Source: Poindextera sp965277425 (GTDB taxonomy: Bacteria; Pseudomonadota; Alphaproteobacteria; Caulobacterales; Caulobacteraceae). From it: DNA of 64,000 bases. The position numbers and the translations under genes were made by a program. The stretch is taken from positions 124,001-188,000 of the forward strand of contig CBDICR010000006.1 in the NCBI GenBank assembly GCA_965277425.1, in the 5' to 3' direction. Each line of letters begins with the position of its first letter. The first letter of the stretch is position 1. This document shows positions 1 to 7,977 of the stretch, in pieces. The notes under the pieces were generated by a model, which saw only the letters and a list, made by a program, of their open reading frames with translations, ran no database searches and was not told the DNA's origin.

Positions 1-78
1 AGGCTTGCAGCCGCTGGCCAGATGGCCGGCCATGTCGGCGAGCGTAAGCTGTCGCCGCTCGATTGCGCCATCGTCCAT
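1..78 (-). CDS. gshA: Glutamate-cysteine ligase, N-terminal fragment (cut by window edge)
   Basis: The minus strand from an ATG at 78 to the window edge reads 26 codons without a stop and ends in LASGCKP, the motif found near the N terminus of alphaproteobacterial glutamate-cysteine ligases, just before their GTEHEKF active-site segment. The enzyme makes gamma-glutamylcysteine, the first step of glutathione synthesis, in the cytosol. It lies directly downstream of rsmE on the same strand, an order I recall from Caulobacter. Only the first 26 residues are visible, so the call rests on this short motif and on the position. Confidence 0.6.
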   Translation of the reverse strand, partial: MDDGAIERRQLTLADMAGHLASGCKP

Positions 79-163
79 ACCCAAACCTCCCCACCTGCGG
101 GGGAGCCCCCGATCCGGCGCACTGTCTCATTCCTAGTCAAGGTGGGCGCCAAGGTCGCCCGGC

Positions 164-1054
164 TCAAGGGGTCCAGTCGCCAAGCCTCGATTGCCACAGG
201 GCGAGCGCGGCGATCGCGGCGGTATCCGCCCGCAGGATACGCGGCCCCAGCGACACCGGGATGACGAACGGCAGGCTACGCAAACGCTCACGCTCCTCGG
301 CCGAAAACCCGCCCTCGGGGCCGATCAAAATAGAAAAGGCGTAGCCGCCGCGCGATTCCCCTCCCCCTTGCGGGGAGGGGTCAGGGGTGGGGGTGTCGCG
401 CCCGCCTATCGGATGGGCCGCCTCGATCAAATCACCGACGCTCGCGCCGCCGCCCCCATCCCCAACCCCTTCCCCGCGAGGGAGAAGGGGCTTTTGAAGA
501 TCGCCTGTCGAGGGGGGAAGAGATGCGCTCAACGCCTCCGCCATCGGCAGGGCGTCGCCGCCTTCGTCGCAGTAGATCAGCCTGCGCCCGCCCCACCCAT
601 CGAGGATCGCCTCCAGCTTTTCCGGCGCGACCACGTCCGGCACGTCCAGCCGCCCGGTCTGTTCGGCGGCCTCGATGGCGATGGCGCTCAATCGCTCCAG
701 CTTGACCCGGTCGGCCTGGGTATAGCGGGTGACGGCTAGCCGAATGCGGCGCACGCCCAGCTCGGTCGCCTTCTCGACCACCGTCTCCAGCCGCGAGCGC
801 TTGATCACCGCGACGATCAGCTCAAGATCGGGTCCAGAGACCTGCGTCCGCGTCCGGCCCCGCGGCGTCAGGCTGACCGCGCGACGGTCGATAGCCGCCA
901 CGATCGCGCGCCATTCGCCATCTTCGCTATTGAACAACCGGATCTCGTCGCCGACGCTCCGGCGCATGACGTCGCGCAGATAATGCGATGGCTCAGGCCC
1001 GAGCGCGATGGCGACGCCATCCTCAAGCTTGCCTGGAACGAACAGTCGGATCAT
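164..1054 (-). CDS. rsmE: 16S rRNA (uracil(1498)-N(3))-methyltransferase RsmE with an in-frame palindromic insert
   Basis: SPOUT-class methyltransferase that methylates N3 of U1498 in 16S rRNA. The N-terminal PUA-like part (MIRLFVPG, HYLRDVMR, GDEIRLFNSEDGEW) is followed by the central strand KRSRLETVVEKATELGV and the C-terminal knot ILIGPEGGFSAEE and LGPRILRADTA, which bind S-adenosylmethionine. At 296 residues it is about 50 longer than usual. The excess is one block just before the ILIGPEGG strand, encoded by a GC-rich palindromic element (355-495) that keeps the frame. Because the knot motifs are intact after the insert, the gene is probably functional, with the insert in a surface loop. 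It is read toward gshA. Confidence 0.93.
   Translation of the reverse strand: MIRLFVPGKLEDGVAIALGPEPSHYLRDVMRRSVGDEIRLFNSEDGEWRAIVAAIDRRAVSLTPRGRTRTQVSGPDLELIVAVIKRSRLETVVEKATELGVRRIRLAVTRYTQADRVKLERLSAIAIEAAEQTGRLDVPDVVAPEKLEAILDGWGGRRLIYCDEGGDALPMAEALSASLPPSTGDLQKPLLPRGEGVGDGGGGASVGDLIEAAHPIGGRDTPTPDPSPQGGGESRGGYAFSILIGPEGGFSAEERERLRSLPFVIPVSLGPRILRADTAAIAALALWQSRLGDWTP
355..495 (-). repeat. In-frame palindromic element inside rsmE (141 bp, 47 codons)
   Basis: On the minus strand the element opens with AAAAGCCCCTTC and a CCCCTTCTCCC...GGGGAAGGGG hairpin, carries a less palindromic middle of about 60 bases, and closes with a CCCCTCCCC-GCAA-GGGGGAGGGG hairpin followed by AAT. It matches the element in waaA (49557-49706) over nearly its whole length and in the same reading frame, giving related peptides (PRGEGVGDGG ... 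DTPTPDPSPQGGGE). Its length is a multiple of three. RsmE homologues lack this segment, so it is an insertion rather than part of the fold. Confidence 0.85.
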
Positions 1055-1091
1055 CTCGCTCTAGTAGCGCGGCCCGGCCGCTCTTGTCAGG

Positions 1092-1874
1092 ATGACGGCT
1101 GCGGAGACCCCGATGACCAAGACCGACGATTACAAGGCCGAGCTCAGGGCGCTGCAGATCAGCCTGGTCCACTATCAGCAGTGGGCGATGAAGAAGGGCG
1201 AGAAGGCGGTGATCGTCTTCGAGGGCCGCGACAGCGCCGGCAAGGACGGGGCCATCAAGCGGATCACCGAGCACCTGGCCCCCCGCAACACCCGCGTCGT
1301 CGCCCTGCCCAAGCCTTCGGACCGCGAAAACAGCGAATGGTGGTTCCAGCGCTATGTGCGCTACCTGCCGGCGGCGGGCGAACTCGTGATCTTCAATCGC
1401 TCCTGGTACAATCGCGCCGGGGTCGAGGTGGTGATGGGATTTTCCACCCCGCGCGAACAGGCCGACTTCCTGCGCGATGCGCCGACCTTCGAACGGATGC
1501 TGGTCGAGACCGACATCCACGTCATCAAGCTGTGGCTCGACATCTCGAAAAAGGAACAGGCCCAGCGGCTGGAGGCGCGCCGGCACGATCCGCTGAAGGC
1601 GCTGAAGGTCAGCGACATGGACGCCGTGGCGCAGAAGAAGTGGAAGGACTATTCCGAGGCCCGCGACCTGATGCTGATGCGCACCCACTCCGAATACGCG
1701 CCCTGGACCATCGTGCGCACCGACCACAAGAAAAAGGCGCGGCTGGCCATCATCCGCCACCTCCTGCACACCCTGGCCCCCGCGGAAATCCGCGAAGGCA
1801 TCGCCGCGCCGGACACCGAGGTGCTCTACGAATTCGAGGCCGCCGCCCTCAAGGACGGGCGGCTGGACCGCTGA
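1092..1874 (+). CDS. ppk2: Polyphosphate kinase 2 family protein
   Basis: PPK2 enzymes transfer phosphate between polyphosphate and nucleotides in the cytosol. The protein has the Walker A-like GRDSAGKDG (about residues 51-59), the lid and Walker B region with FNRSWYNRAGVE, and SEYAPWTIVRTDHKKKAR near the C terminus. At 260 residues it is a single-domain class. Start chosen at the ATG at 1092; an internal ATG at 1113 (MTKTDDYKAEL) is also possible because family members often begin near this point. It stands alone, divergent from rsmE with only 37 bases between them, and is followed by a palindromic repeat. Confidence 0.93.
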   Translation: MTAAETPMTKTDDYKAELRALQISLVHYQQWAMKKGEKAVIVFEGRDSAGKDGAIKRITEHLAPRNTRVVALPKPSDRENSEWWFQRYVRYLPAAGELVIFNRSWYNRAGVEVVMGFSTPREQADFLRDAPTFERMLVETDIHVIKLWLDISKKEQAQRLEARRHDPLKALKVSDMDAVAQKKWKDYSEARDLMLMRTHSEYAPWTIVRTDHKKKARLAIIRHLLHTLAPAEIREGIAAPDTEVLYEFEAAALKDGRLDR

Positions 1875-1901
1875 CCTTGAAGCCCGAACACACCGAGCCG
1901 C

Positions 1902-2066
1902 AAAAGGCGCCCCTTCCCCCTCGATGGGGGAAGGGAAGGGTTGGGGGTGTTCGCACCGCGAATGAAAGGCAGGCTCAGTTGGGCGCATGCGCCATGGCGC
2001 GCCCGTCACCCGATCTCAGCGGCTACACCCTCACCCAACCCTCCCCCATCGAGGGGGAGGGCTAAT
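1902..2066 (+). repeat. Intergenic copy of the palindromic element (165 bp)
   Basis: The stretch between ppk2 and the aldo/keto reductase begins AAAAGGCGCCCCTTCCCC and ends in a CCCTCCCCC-ATCGA-GGGGGAGGG hairpin. Its two ends are inverted copies of each other (CCTTCCCCCTCGATGGGGGA on the left, TCCCCCATCGAGGGGGAGGG on the right). In one forward frame it is open throughout and reads QKAPLPPR ... TLTQPSPIEGEG, resembling the peptides encoded by the copies inside rsmE and waaA. Confidence 0.8.
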
Positions 2067-2079
2067 TCGGAGCGTTCCC

Positions 2080-3060
2080 ATGGACTACGTCAATCTCGGC
2101 AAGACCGGCCTGAAGGTCTCGCGGCTCTGCCTCGGATGCATGAGCTTCGGCTCGTCGAAATGGCGGTCCTGGGTGCTGGACGACGAGGCGGCGCAGCCCT
2201 TCTTCAAGGGCGCGGTCGAGGCCGGGATCAACTTCTTCGACACGGCCGACGTCTATAGCCAGGGCGAGAGCGAGCGGGTCACCGGCAAGGCGCTGAAGAC
2301 CTACGCCAAGCGCGACGAGCTGGTCATCGCCACCAAGCTGAACGGCGCGATGGGCGCCGATCCGAACAATCGCGGCCTGTCGCGCAAGCACGTCTTCGAC
2401 GCCATCGACCGCAGCCTGCACCGGCTGGGAACCGACTATGTCGACCTCTACCAGATTCACCGCTTCGACGGGGCCACCCCGATCGAGGAGACCATGGAGG
2501 CGCTGAACGACGTCGTGCGCGCCGGCAAGGCCCGCTATATCGGCGCCTCGTCCATGTACGCCTGGCAGTTCATGAAGATGCTCGCCGTCTCCAAGGCCAA
2601 TGGCTGGACGCCCTTCGTCTCCATGCAGCCGCAGTACAACCTGGTCTATCGCGAGGAGGAGCGCGAGATGCTGCCGCTCTGCCTCGACCAGGGCGTCGGC
2701 GTCATCCCCTGGTCGCCGCTGGCGCGCGGCTTTCTGGCCGGCGGCCGCGCCAATCCCGGCGAGGGCAATACCGAACGCGCCCGCTCCGACGAGTTCTCGC
2801 CGCGGCTCTACTACCGCGAGCCCGACCACGCCGTAGTCGCTGAAGTGGAAAAGATCGCCAAGGCCCGCGGCGTGCCCAACACCCAGGTCGCCCTGGCCTG
2901 GGTGCTGAAGAACCCCGCCGTCACCGCCCCGATCGTCGGAACCACCAAGGCCCACCACCTGGACGACGCCATCGCCGGCCTGAAGCTGACCCTGACCGAC
3001 GACGAGGTGAAGGCGCTGGAGGCGCCCTATCAGCCCAAGCCGGTGCTGGATCACGCTTAA
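2080..3060 (+). CDS. Aldo/keto reductase
   Basis: NAD(P)H-dependent reductase with a TIM-barrel fold. The start MDYVNLGKTGLKVSRLCLGCMSFG is typical. Catalytic residues are visible: Asp and Tyr in FFDTADVYSQGESE, Lys in ATKLNG, and His in YQIHRFDG. The C-terminal cofactor segment is APIVGTTKAHHLDDAIAG. Length is 326 residues, normal for the family. An upstream in-frame ATG at 1987 lies inside the palindromic element and is rejected in favour of the ATG at 2080, where homology begins. Closest by feel to the YajO/aldehyde-reductase branch; substrate unknown. Confidence 0.92.
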   Translation: MDYVNLGKTGLKVSRLCLGCMSFGSSKWRSWVLDDEAAQPFFKGAVEAGINFFDTADVYSQGESERVTGKALKTYAKRDELVIATKLNGAMGADPNNRGLSRKHVFDAIDRSLHRLGTDYVDLYQIHRFDGATPIEETMEALNDVVRAGKARYIGASSMYAWQFMKMLAVSKANGWTPFVSMQPQYNLVYREEEREMLPLCLDQGVGVIPWSPLARGFLAGGRANPGEGNTERARSDEFSPRLYYREPDHAVVAEVEKIAKARGVPNTQVALAWVLKNPAVTAPIVGTTKAHHLDDAIAGLKLTLTDDEVKALEAPYQPKPVLDHA

Positions 3061-3126
3061 GGCGGCGACATCGCGGTTTCGACCGACCGTCAGCGGGTGT
3101 CGGATGACGCCGACAAAGCGCTGCGG

Positions 3127-3144
3127 GTCCCTAACTATAGGGAC
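3127..3144. promoter_or_regulatory. Palindrome GTCCCT-N6-AGGGAC upstream of the response regulator
   Basis: Perfect 6-base arms separated by 6 bases, followed by ATACA. An equivalent site (5831-5848) with the same arms, spacing and trailing ATACA precedes the LuxR gene, and the NarL-type regulator lies between them. It is a likely operator, placed 75 bases before the regulator start. Confidence 0.6.
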
Positions 3145-3218
3145 ATACAGCGGCACGCCGTCGGTCTAAGGCTGGCGAGCTAGACCCGTTGCGCGGGAGC
3201 CAAACGCGAGGACCGGAC

Positions 3219-3878
3219 ATGATTGGCGTCGCCATCGTCGAGGACGACGCCAAGTTCCACGCCGCTATCGTCGAAACCATCCGGAGCGCGCCGGATATGA
3301 GCCTGGTCGGTGCAGCGACGACGTTGTCGGCTGGCATGGACCTGCTTGAACTCGACCCGCCGGATGTCCTGGTTGTGGATCTCGGCCTGCCGGACGGCTC
3401 CGGCATCGATCTGATTCAGGCCGCCCGATTCATGTGGCGGCGATGTGAGATCATGGTTTCCAGCATTTTCGGCGACGAGGCGCATGTCATCGCGGCGATC
3501 GAAGCCGGCGCCACGGGTTATATGCTGAAGGACAATGCGCCGGCGACGCTGGTGGAGGAAATCCGCAGCCTGCACGCCGGCGGCAGTCCGATCAGCCCGA
3601 TCATCGCGCGAAAGCTGCTGTCCAAGTTCAACGCCGCTCCGCGCGAGGCCGAGCCGGCCTCTCAGACGGCCAAGCCGCCCGGCGGCGCGCTCTCCGCGCG
3701 CGAAAAAACAGTGCTGGAGTTGATCACGCGTGGCTATAGTCACTCTGAAGTGGCGTCCGAACTGGGCGTGTCGAGACACACCGTGCTGACCTTTGTCCGG
3801 CGAATCTACCTCAAGTTTGGTGTCAGGACTCGCGCCGAAGCCGTCTACGCCGCGCGGCGCTTCGGCGTCGGCGACTAG
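3219..3878 (+). CDS. NarL/FixJ-type response regulator
   Basis: Receiver domain at residues 1-120 with the acidic pair in VAIVEDD, the phosphorylated Asp in VLVVDLGLPDGSG, and Lys in GYMLKDN. A C-terminal LuxR-type helix-turn-helix follows (LSAREKTVLELITRGYSHSEVASELGVS). The receiver is coupled by a Pro/Ala-rich linker of about 25 residues. The start at 3219 (MIGVAIVEDD) is preferred over an upstream TTG at 3189 because the receiver begins there. The stop is 3 bases before the start of the histidine kinase gene, so the two form an operon and a cognate pair. A palindrome at 3127-3144 lies upstream and may be its own binding site. Confidence 0.92.
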   Translation: MIGVAIVEDDAKFHAAIVETIRSAPDMSLVGAATTLSAGMDLLELDPPDVLVVDLGLPDGSGIDLIQAARFMWRRCEIMVSSIFGDEAHVIAAIEAGATGYMLKDNAPATLVEEIRSLHAGGSPISPIIARKLLSKFNAAPREAEPASQTAKPPGGALSAREKTVLELITRGYSHSEVASELGVSRHTVLTFVRRIYLKFGVRTRAEAVYAARRFGVGD

Positions 3879-3881
3879 GCT

Positions 3882-5816
3882 TTGATCGCCTTGCGGGCCG
3901 TGGCGAACCGAATCCGGGTCGTCGCGGTCATGAGAGCAGGCGTCTGGCCTGTACTCCTGGCCTGCGCCCTGCTGACGCTCGGATGGTCTCCCGCCCTGGC
4001 CGCGGCCGCCAGCGCGACTCACTTCCGCAGCGCCGAAATATCGGTCTCGCCGGCGGCGCGCTATGCAGACCCGCCGGCGGCCCTGGCGCAAACGGCCATT
4101 CCAACCAACTGGCGTCAAGCCGCGCTGCCGCACATCGTTGCTCGCTCGAGCGGCGGCGGTAGAGCGCTCATCAGCACATGGTATCGTTTCCGCTACAATG
4201 TCCCGCGATCGGGCGAGGCGGTGTTTCTCTATGCGCCGCGCTGGCAAGTCACCGGCGAACTGGCCATCTATGCGGATGGTCGGCTGGTCTACGCCCCGAG
4301 GTCCGGACCGCAATGGATGTGCTTCAACCTGCCCATCTGGGTGAAGCTGGCCGACCCCGGCGCGCCCGCGCCATCTGAAATCCTCATAAATATCATAAGC
4401 CAGAAGTCGAGCGGCGGCGGGATATCGACGGTTTGGATCGGCGACGAGAGCACGATCGGTCCGCGCCACGCCCTGAGATACTGGTTACAGATCGAACTCA
4501 CCACGCTCGTTCGCTTCGGTGACTTGATCATCGGCTGCGCGGCCCTTGGCCTATGGATCTGGTGGCGGCGCGATCCGGCCTTCCTGCTGTTGGCCGCCGC
4601 GGCCGCCTTCAACTTCTTATGGGAATCCGAATTTCACATCGGCGAAGCCCCGTTATTCTTCTCCGAACCCTGGTTCGGCTGGATGACGATCTGCGCGCTC
4701 GAGTGGTGGATCTGCTCAGCCTACCTCTTCGCCCTTCGGATCATCGGGTTGCAATCCCGCTGGCTGCCGATCGCCATCTTCGCCTTCACCACGATATTCA
4801 CACTCTCGACGCTGCCCGTCTCGACGCCGGGCTTGTCTCTTGTCTCGGCTGACCTTTCACCGCTGCTGGATCTGATCACGCTCGCCGGCGTCGCCGTCAT
4901 GACCGTGAGCCTTTGGATTGTCTACTTTCGCCATCCTTCTCACGAAGGCCTCGTCGTTTGTTTGTACAACACAGCGTGGCCGATCGCCGGCTATCACGAC
5001 GTGATGATGCAGGACTATAAAATAAGTATAGAAGGCATTTGCTTGGCGCCGCTGATGTTCGGTCTAGTTTTGTTGGCCATGATCTACATCATGATGCGGC
5101 GATATGTTTTAGCTCTGAGAGAGGCGGACAGCTATACTCAGCGGCTCGAGACACGGGTTCACGAACGCGAAGCGGAACTCGAAATCAGTCACGCGCGTCT
5201 GCGCGAGATCGCCCGACAAGAGACCGTCGCCATGGAACGCCAACGCCTCATGCGCGACATGCACGACGGAATCGGCTCTTCGCTCATGGTGGCCCTGGCC
5301 GCTGTCGAACGAGGCCGGCTGAACGACGTCGACGTCGCGCAGACGCTGCGAGAATGCGTCGACGACCTGAAGCTCACCATCGACTCGCTGGAGACGGTCG
5401 ACACGGACCTGCCCCTGGTTCTCGCCACGTTGCGCTATCGCCTGGGACCCCGCTTCGAGCACGCCGGCATCACTCTGGTCTGGCGGGTGGCCGAGACCCC
5501 GCCTTTGGCTTGGCTGGACTCCGAGCACGCCCTGCACGTCCTGCGCATGGTCCAGGAGATGTTCACCAACATTGTCAAGCATGCCAGCGCCAGCCAGGTG
5601 ATCGTCGCCACCGCCGTCGCGCAGAGCGCCGTCGTGCTGGTGGTGGAGGACAACGGCGTGGGTTTCGACGCCGGCGCGACGCCCAAGCCCGGCCGACGGG
5701 GCTTGGCGAACCTCAGCCAGCGGGCCGCGGCCATCGGTGCAAGCATCACCTGGACGTCGTCGCCAGGAGCAACGCGGATCGAACTGAGCCTGCCGTTCAG
5801 GCCCGAAAAATTTTGA
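3882..5816 (+). CDS. Membrane sensor histidine kinase, NarX/DesK (HisKA_3) type
   Basis: A signal peptide (GVWPVLLACALLTLGWSPALA) is followed by an extracytoplasmic jelly-roll-like domain (about residues 45-205, with STWYRFRYNVP and AIYADGRLVY), then about seven hydrophobic segments (about 215-405), a short coiled coil, the phosphoacceptor helix ERQRLMRDMHDGIGSSL and a GHKL ATPase domain with EMFTNIVKHA and VEDNGVGFD. The layout is that of 7TMR-DISM kinases. It phosphorylates the preceding regulator. Start uncertain: TTG at 3882 directly after the regulator, or ATG at 3930, which gives a cleaner signal peptide. The sensed ligand cannot be told from sequence. Confidence 0.9.
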   Translation: MIALRAVANRIRVVAVMRAGVWPVLLACALLTLGWSPALAAAASATHFRSAEISVSPAARYADPPAALAQTAIPTNWRQAALPHIVARSSGGGRALISTWYRFRYNVPRSGEAVFLYAPRWQVTGELAIYADGRLVYAPRSGPQWMCFNLPIWVKLADPGAPAPSEILINIISQKSSGGGISTVWIGDESTIGPRHALRYWLQIELTTLVRFGDLIIGCAALGLWIWWRRDPAFLLLAAAAAFNFLWESEFHIGEAPLFFSEPWFGWMTICALEWWICSAYLFALRIIGLQSRWLPIAIFAFTTIFTLSTLPVSTPGLSLVSADLSPLLDLITLAGVAVMTVSLWIVYFRHPSHEGLVVCLYNTAWPIAGYHDVMMQDYKISIEGICLAPLMFGLVLLAMIYIMMRRYVLALREADSYTQRLETRVHEREAELEISHARLREIARQETVAMERQRLMRDMHDGIGSSLMVALAAVERGRLNDVDVAQTLRECVDDLKLTIDSLETVDTDLPLVLATLRYRLGPRFEHAGITLVWRVAETPPLAWLDSEHALHVLRMVQEMFTNIVKHASASQVIVATAVAQSAVVLVVEDNGVGFDAGATPKPGRRGLANLSQRAAAIGASITWTSSPGATRIELSLPFRPEKF

Positions 5817-5830
5817 AGACGATGTGATTT

Positions 5831-5848
5831 GTCCCTCTACTGAGGGAC
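5831..5848. promoter_or_regulatory. Palindrome GTCCCT-N6-AGGGAC upstream of the LuxR gene
   Basis: Same arms and 6-base spacer as 3127-3144, again followed by ATACA. It lies between the kinase stop and the LuxR-type gene, suggesting that this gene belongs to the regulon of the NarL-type regulator. Confidence 0.6.
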
Positions 5849-5928
5849 ATACACAGCCCCGTACACTTCATAGACTTTATAACATTGGGGACCGCTGCTT
5901 ATCACCTCGGATGCCGAGAGTGATTTGA

Positions 5929-7188
5929 ATGCAGCGTTCTTGCTATTCTGTAGCTGGGTGGCGAGTTCGCCATGATGGACTGGAAAACCTGGAGTGGCGA
6001 CTCTGTTGGCCTCGTGCGCGTGAAATGTTCCGCGGCATGAGTCCCGATCGGCGCGGCGAATTCCTCGACCTTTTATATGCGACGGCTGTCGACTCCGCCG
6101 CATGGGACCAGGTGCTTGAACAATTCGCCGATATCATCGGTGGCGACAACGGTTGGTTGTCCCGGATAAATCCTTCCCACCCTATCAAATACGAACCAGC
6201 CTCATGGCCAGATCCCGTCGCCCGGGAACGCACCCTTGAATCCCGGGAACGCACCCTTGAATATTGTGGGGCTGAGCATTCCTCAAATAGGATTTGGCCG
6301 CCTGAAAAACTCGTGGACCCAATCGCCGAAGTCCGGGAGGACGGCGCATGGTCCACAGCGGCCGACTGGGTCCGCCCAGAATTCCATGACAACTCCGTTC
6401 ACCTCATCGAGACCCAGTCCATTCTGGTGGTCCCGCTCTGGTCCCGCGCTGACCGCCAAGTCTACGGCATCCATGTCAGCCGTTCAAAGCGGCGAGGAGG
6501 CTTCGCCAAGGCCGACATCGAGCATGCCGCCGACCTTCGGCCTCACCTGGTCCGCGCCTTCGAGCTCAGTCAAAAAATTAGCGTCGGTCATGGATTGTCC
6601 GGCGATCTGGCGGCGGCGCTTGATCTCACGTCGCATGGGGTTTTCGTGCTGGATCGGGACCGGCGCATCCGCCACGCCAACCGCGCGGCGCAGTCCCTCG
6701 CGGCCAATTGCGCCGAATTGACCGTCGTGCGCGGGCGGCTGAGCGCGGCTGGGATCGCCGCAGGAAACAGGCTGCAAGCTCTGGTTCGAGCCGCGAGCGC
6801 GGCCGATCGGGCCGGGCGGGTCGGCGGATCGATGCTGATAGGCTCGGTCAACCGGCGTTTGGCGGTGACGGTGACGCCGATGCGGGGCGAAGAGCTTTTG
6901 GCGTTTCAAAATACGCCCTCGGTCATCGTCTGTGTTTGCGATCCGGAAGCCGGCGTGAGCCTTCCAGGAGACAGGCTTCAGATGCTTTTCGGCCTGACGC
7001 CGGCGGAGGCGCGCGTCGCCCTGGCCCTGTTTGATGGCCATAGCCCGCGCGAGGTATCAAAACGCCTGGGCGTGAGTTTTCACACCATCCGCAATCAGCT
7101 GCAGCAGATCTACCGCAAGACGGACGTCAGCCGCCAAAGCGCGCTGATCTCGTTGCTGGCGCGCGCGGTCGGTCTGCCGATAGGCTAA
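5929..7188 (+). CDS. LuxR-family transcriptional regulator with PAS-like middle
   Basis: About 400 residues. The N-terminal part (FLDLLYATAVDSAAWDQVLEQFADIIGGDNGWLS) is the segment common to large LuxR regulators of Caulobacterales. The middle holds a PAS-like stretch (GVFVLDRDRRIRHANRAA) and the C terminus a helix-turn-helix (FGLTPAEARVALALFDGHSPREVSKRLGVSFHTIRNQLQQIYRKT). The true start is uncertain: ATG at 5929, 6025 or 6037 all fit, and homology begins near 6037 (MSPDRRGEF). A shared palindrome upstream (5831-5848) links it to the preceding two-component system. An exact 21-bp tandem duplication (6221-6262) duplicates seven residues ending RERTLE. Confidence 0.85.
   Translation: MQRSCYSVAGWRVRHDGLENLEWRLCWPRAREMFRGMSPDRRGEFLDLLYATAVDSAAWDQVLEQFADIIGGDNGWLSRINPSHPIKYEPASWPDPVARERTLESRERTLEYCGAEHSSNRIWPPEKLVDPIAEVREDGAWSTAADWVRPEFHDNSVHLIETQSILVVPLWSRADRQVYGIHVSRSKRRGGFAKADIEHAADLRPHLVRAFELSQKISVGHGLSGDLAAALDLTSHGVFVLDRDRRIRHANRAAQSLAANCAELTVVRGRLSAAGIAAGNRLQALVRAASAADRAGRVGGSMLIGSVNRRLAVTVTPMRGEELLAFQNTPSVIVCVCDPEAGVSLPGDRLQMLFGLTPAEARVALALFDGHSPREVSKRLGVSFHTIRNQLQQIYRKTDVSRQSALISLLARAVGLPIG
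6221..6262 (+). repeat. Exact 21-bp tandem duplication inside the LuxR gene
   Basis: Bases 6221-6241 and 6242-6262 are identical (unit begins CCCGGGAACG). The unit is seven codons, so the frame is kept and the protein carries two copies of a peptide ending RERTLE. Confidence 0.95.
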
Positions 7189-7213
7189 GGTCGAGCGCAA
7201 GCGGGCTCCCTTG

Positions 7214-7233
7214 CATCCGGCGGTCTTCGGATG
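7214..7233. terminator. Hairpin between convergent LuxR and TetR genes
   Basis: CATCCG and CGGATG form a perfect 6-base stem with an 8-base loop in the 53-base gap between two convergent genes. There is no T run, so this is at most a weak bidirectional terminator. Confidence 0.3.
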
Positions 7234-7241
7234 AGCGGCCT

Positions 7242-7913
7242 CTAAGTCGCCGCCTGATCGACTAGGTGTGTAGTCCCGGACTCTGATGGTGCATCATCGA
7301 TCCCGCCGGCGTCCCGCAACAGCCCGTCCGCCAGCGCCTTCATCGTCCTCTCAATGACCGCGTCGGTGATCTCGTCCGGCGTGATGAAGGACTGGATCAT
7401 GAAGCCGAGCGCGATGGACTGGAGCGCGGCGGCCAGATGCCTGGGCGGCATGTCGGTCTTGGCGCCCTTCAGGCGTGACAGGTATTCGGCGGTCTGGGTG
7501 AAGGCGGCGGCATAGGTGGCGGCGAAGCCCTTGCGGATTTCCGGATCGCTCAGCGCATAGAGCTGGAACTCGGCGAGGAAGGCCACCTCGCCCCTGGCGC
7601 GGCCTATGGTTTCGCCGAGGTCGGCCGCCATTGTCCTGAACTCTTCGCCCAAAGTCAGGTCGGCGGGACGCGACGAGGACAGGGTCAGCCCCTTGGCGCT
7701 CATCGCCGCCAGCAGAAGCTCGGCCTTGCCGGAGAAGTTGGAATAGATCGCGCCCTTGGTCATGCCCGCCCTTGCGGCGATCTCGTCCAGGCTGGCGGCG
7801 GCGAAGCCCTTCGACGCCACGACCTCCAGGGCGGCCGCGACCAGGGCGGCGCGGGTGCGTTCGCGTTTGCCGCCTGATTTCACGCGCGGCCCGTCATGCG
7901 TTGACATCCGCAT
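7242..7913 (-). CDS. TetR/AcrR-family transcriptional regulator
   Basis: N-terminal helix-turn-helix typical of TetR (RTRAALVAAALEVVASKGFAAASLDEIAARAGMTKGAIYSNFSGKAELL), then an all-helical ligand domain to residue 223. It is divergent from the alpha/beta hydrolase gene with 64 bases between starts, and an imperfect 31-bp palindrome (7918-7948) sits in that gap. This arrangement suggests it represses itself and the hydrolase until a ligand binds. Start at ATG 7913; ATG 7907 is equally possible. Confidence 0.92.
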   Translation of the reverse strand: MRMSTHDGPRVKSGGKRERTRAALVAAALEVVASKGFAAASLDEIAARAGMTKGAIYSNFSGKAELLLAAMSAKGLTLSSSRPADLTLGEEFRTMAADLGETIGRARGEVAFLAEFQLYALSDPEIRKGFAATYAAAFTQTAEYLSRLKGAKTDMPPRHLAAALQSIALGFMIQSFITPDEITDAVIERTMKALADGLLRDAGGIDDAPSESGTTHLVDQAAT

Positions 7914-7917
7914 ATTT

Positions 7918-7948
7918 TATGCCGTAGGTATAAAATACTCACGGTATA
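7918..7948. promoter_or_regulatory. Likely TetR operator, imperfect 31-bp palindrome
   Basis: Symmetric core GTATAAAATAC flanked by CCGT and ACGG and outer TAT/ATA arms; by hand count 22 of 31 positions are symmetric. It lies between the divergent TetR and hydrolase genes, and its AT-rich core could overlap their promoters. Confidence 0.6.
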
Positions 7949-7977
7949 TTCCACTGACATCGGAAAGGATATCTCTC

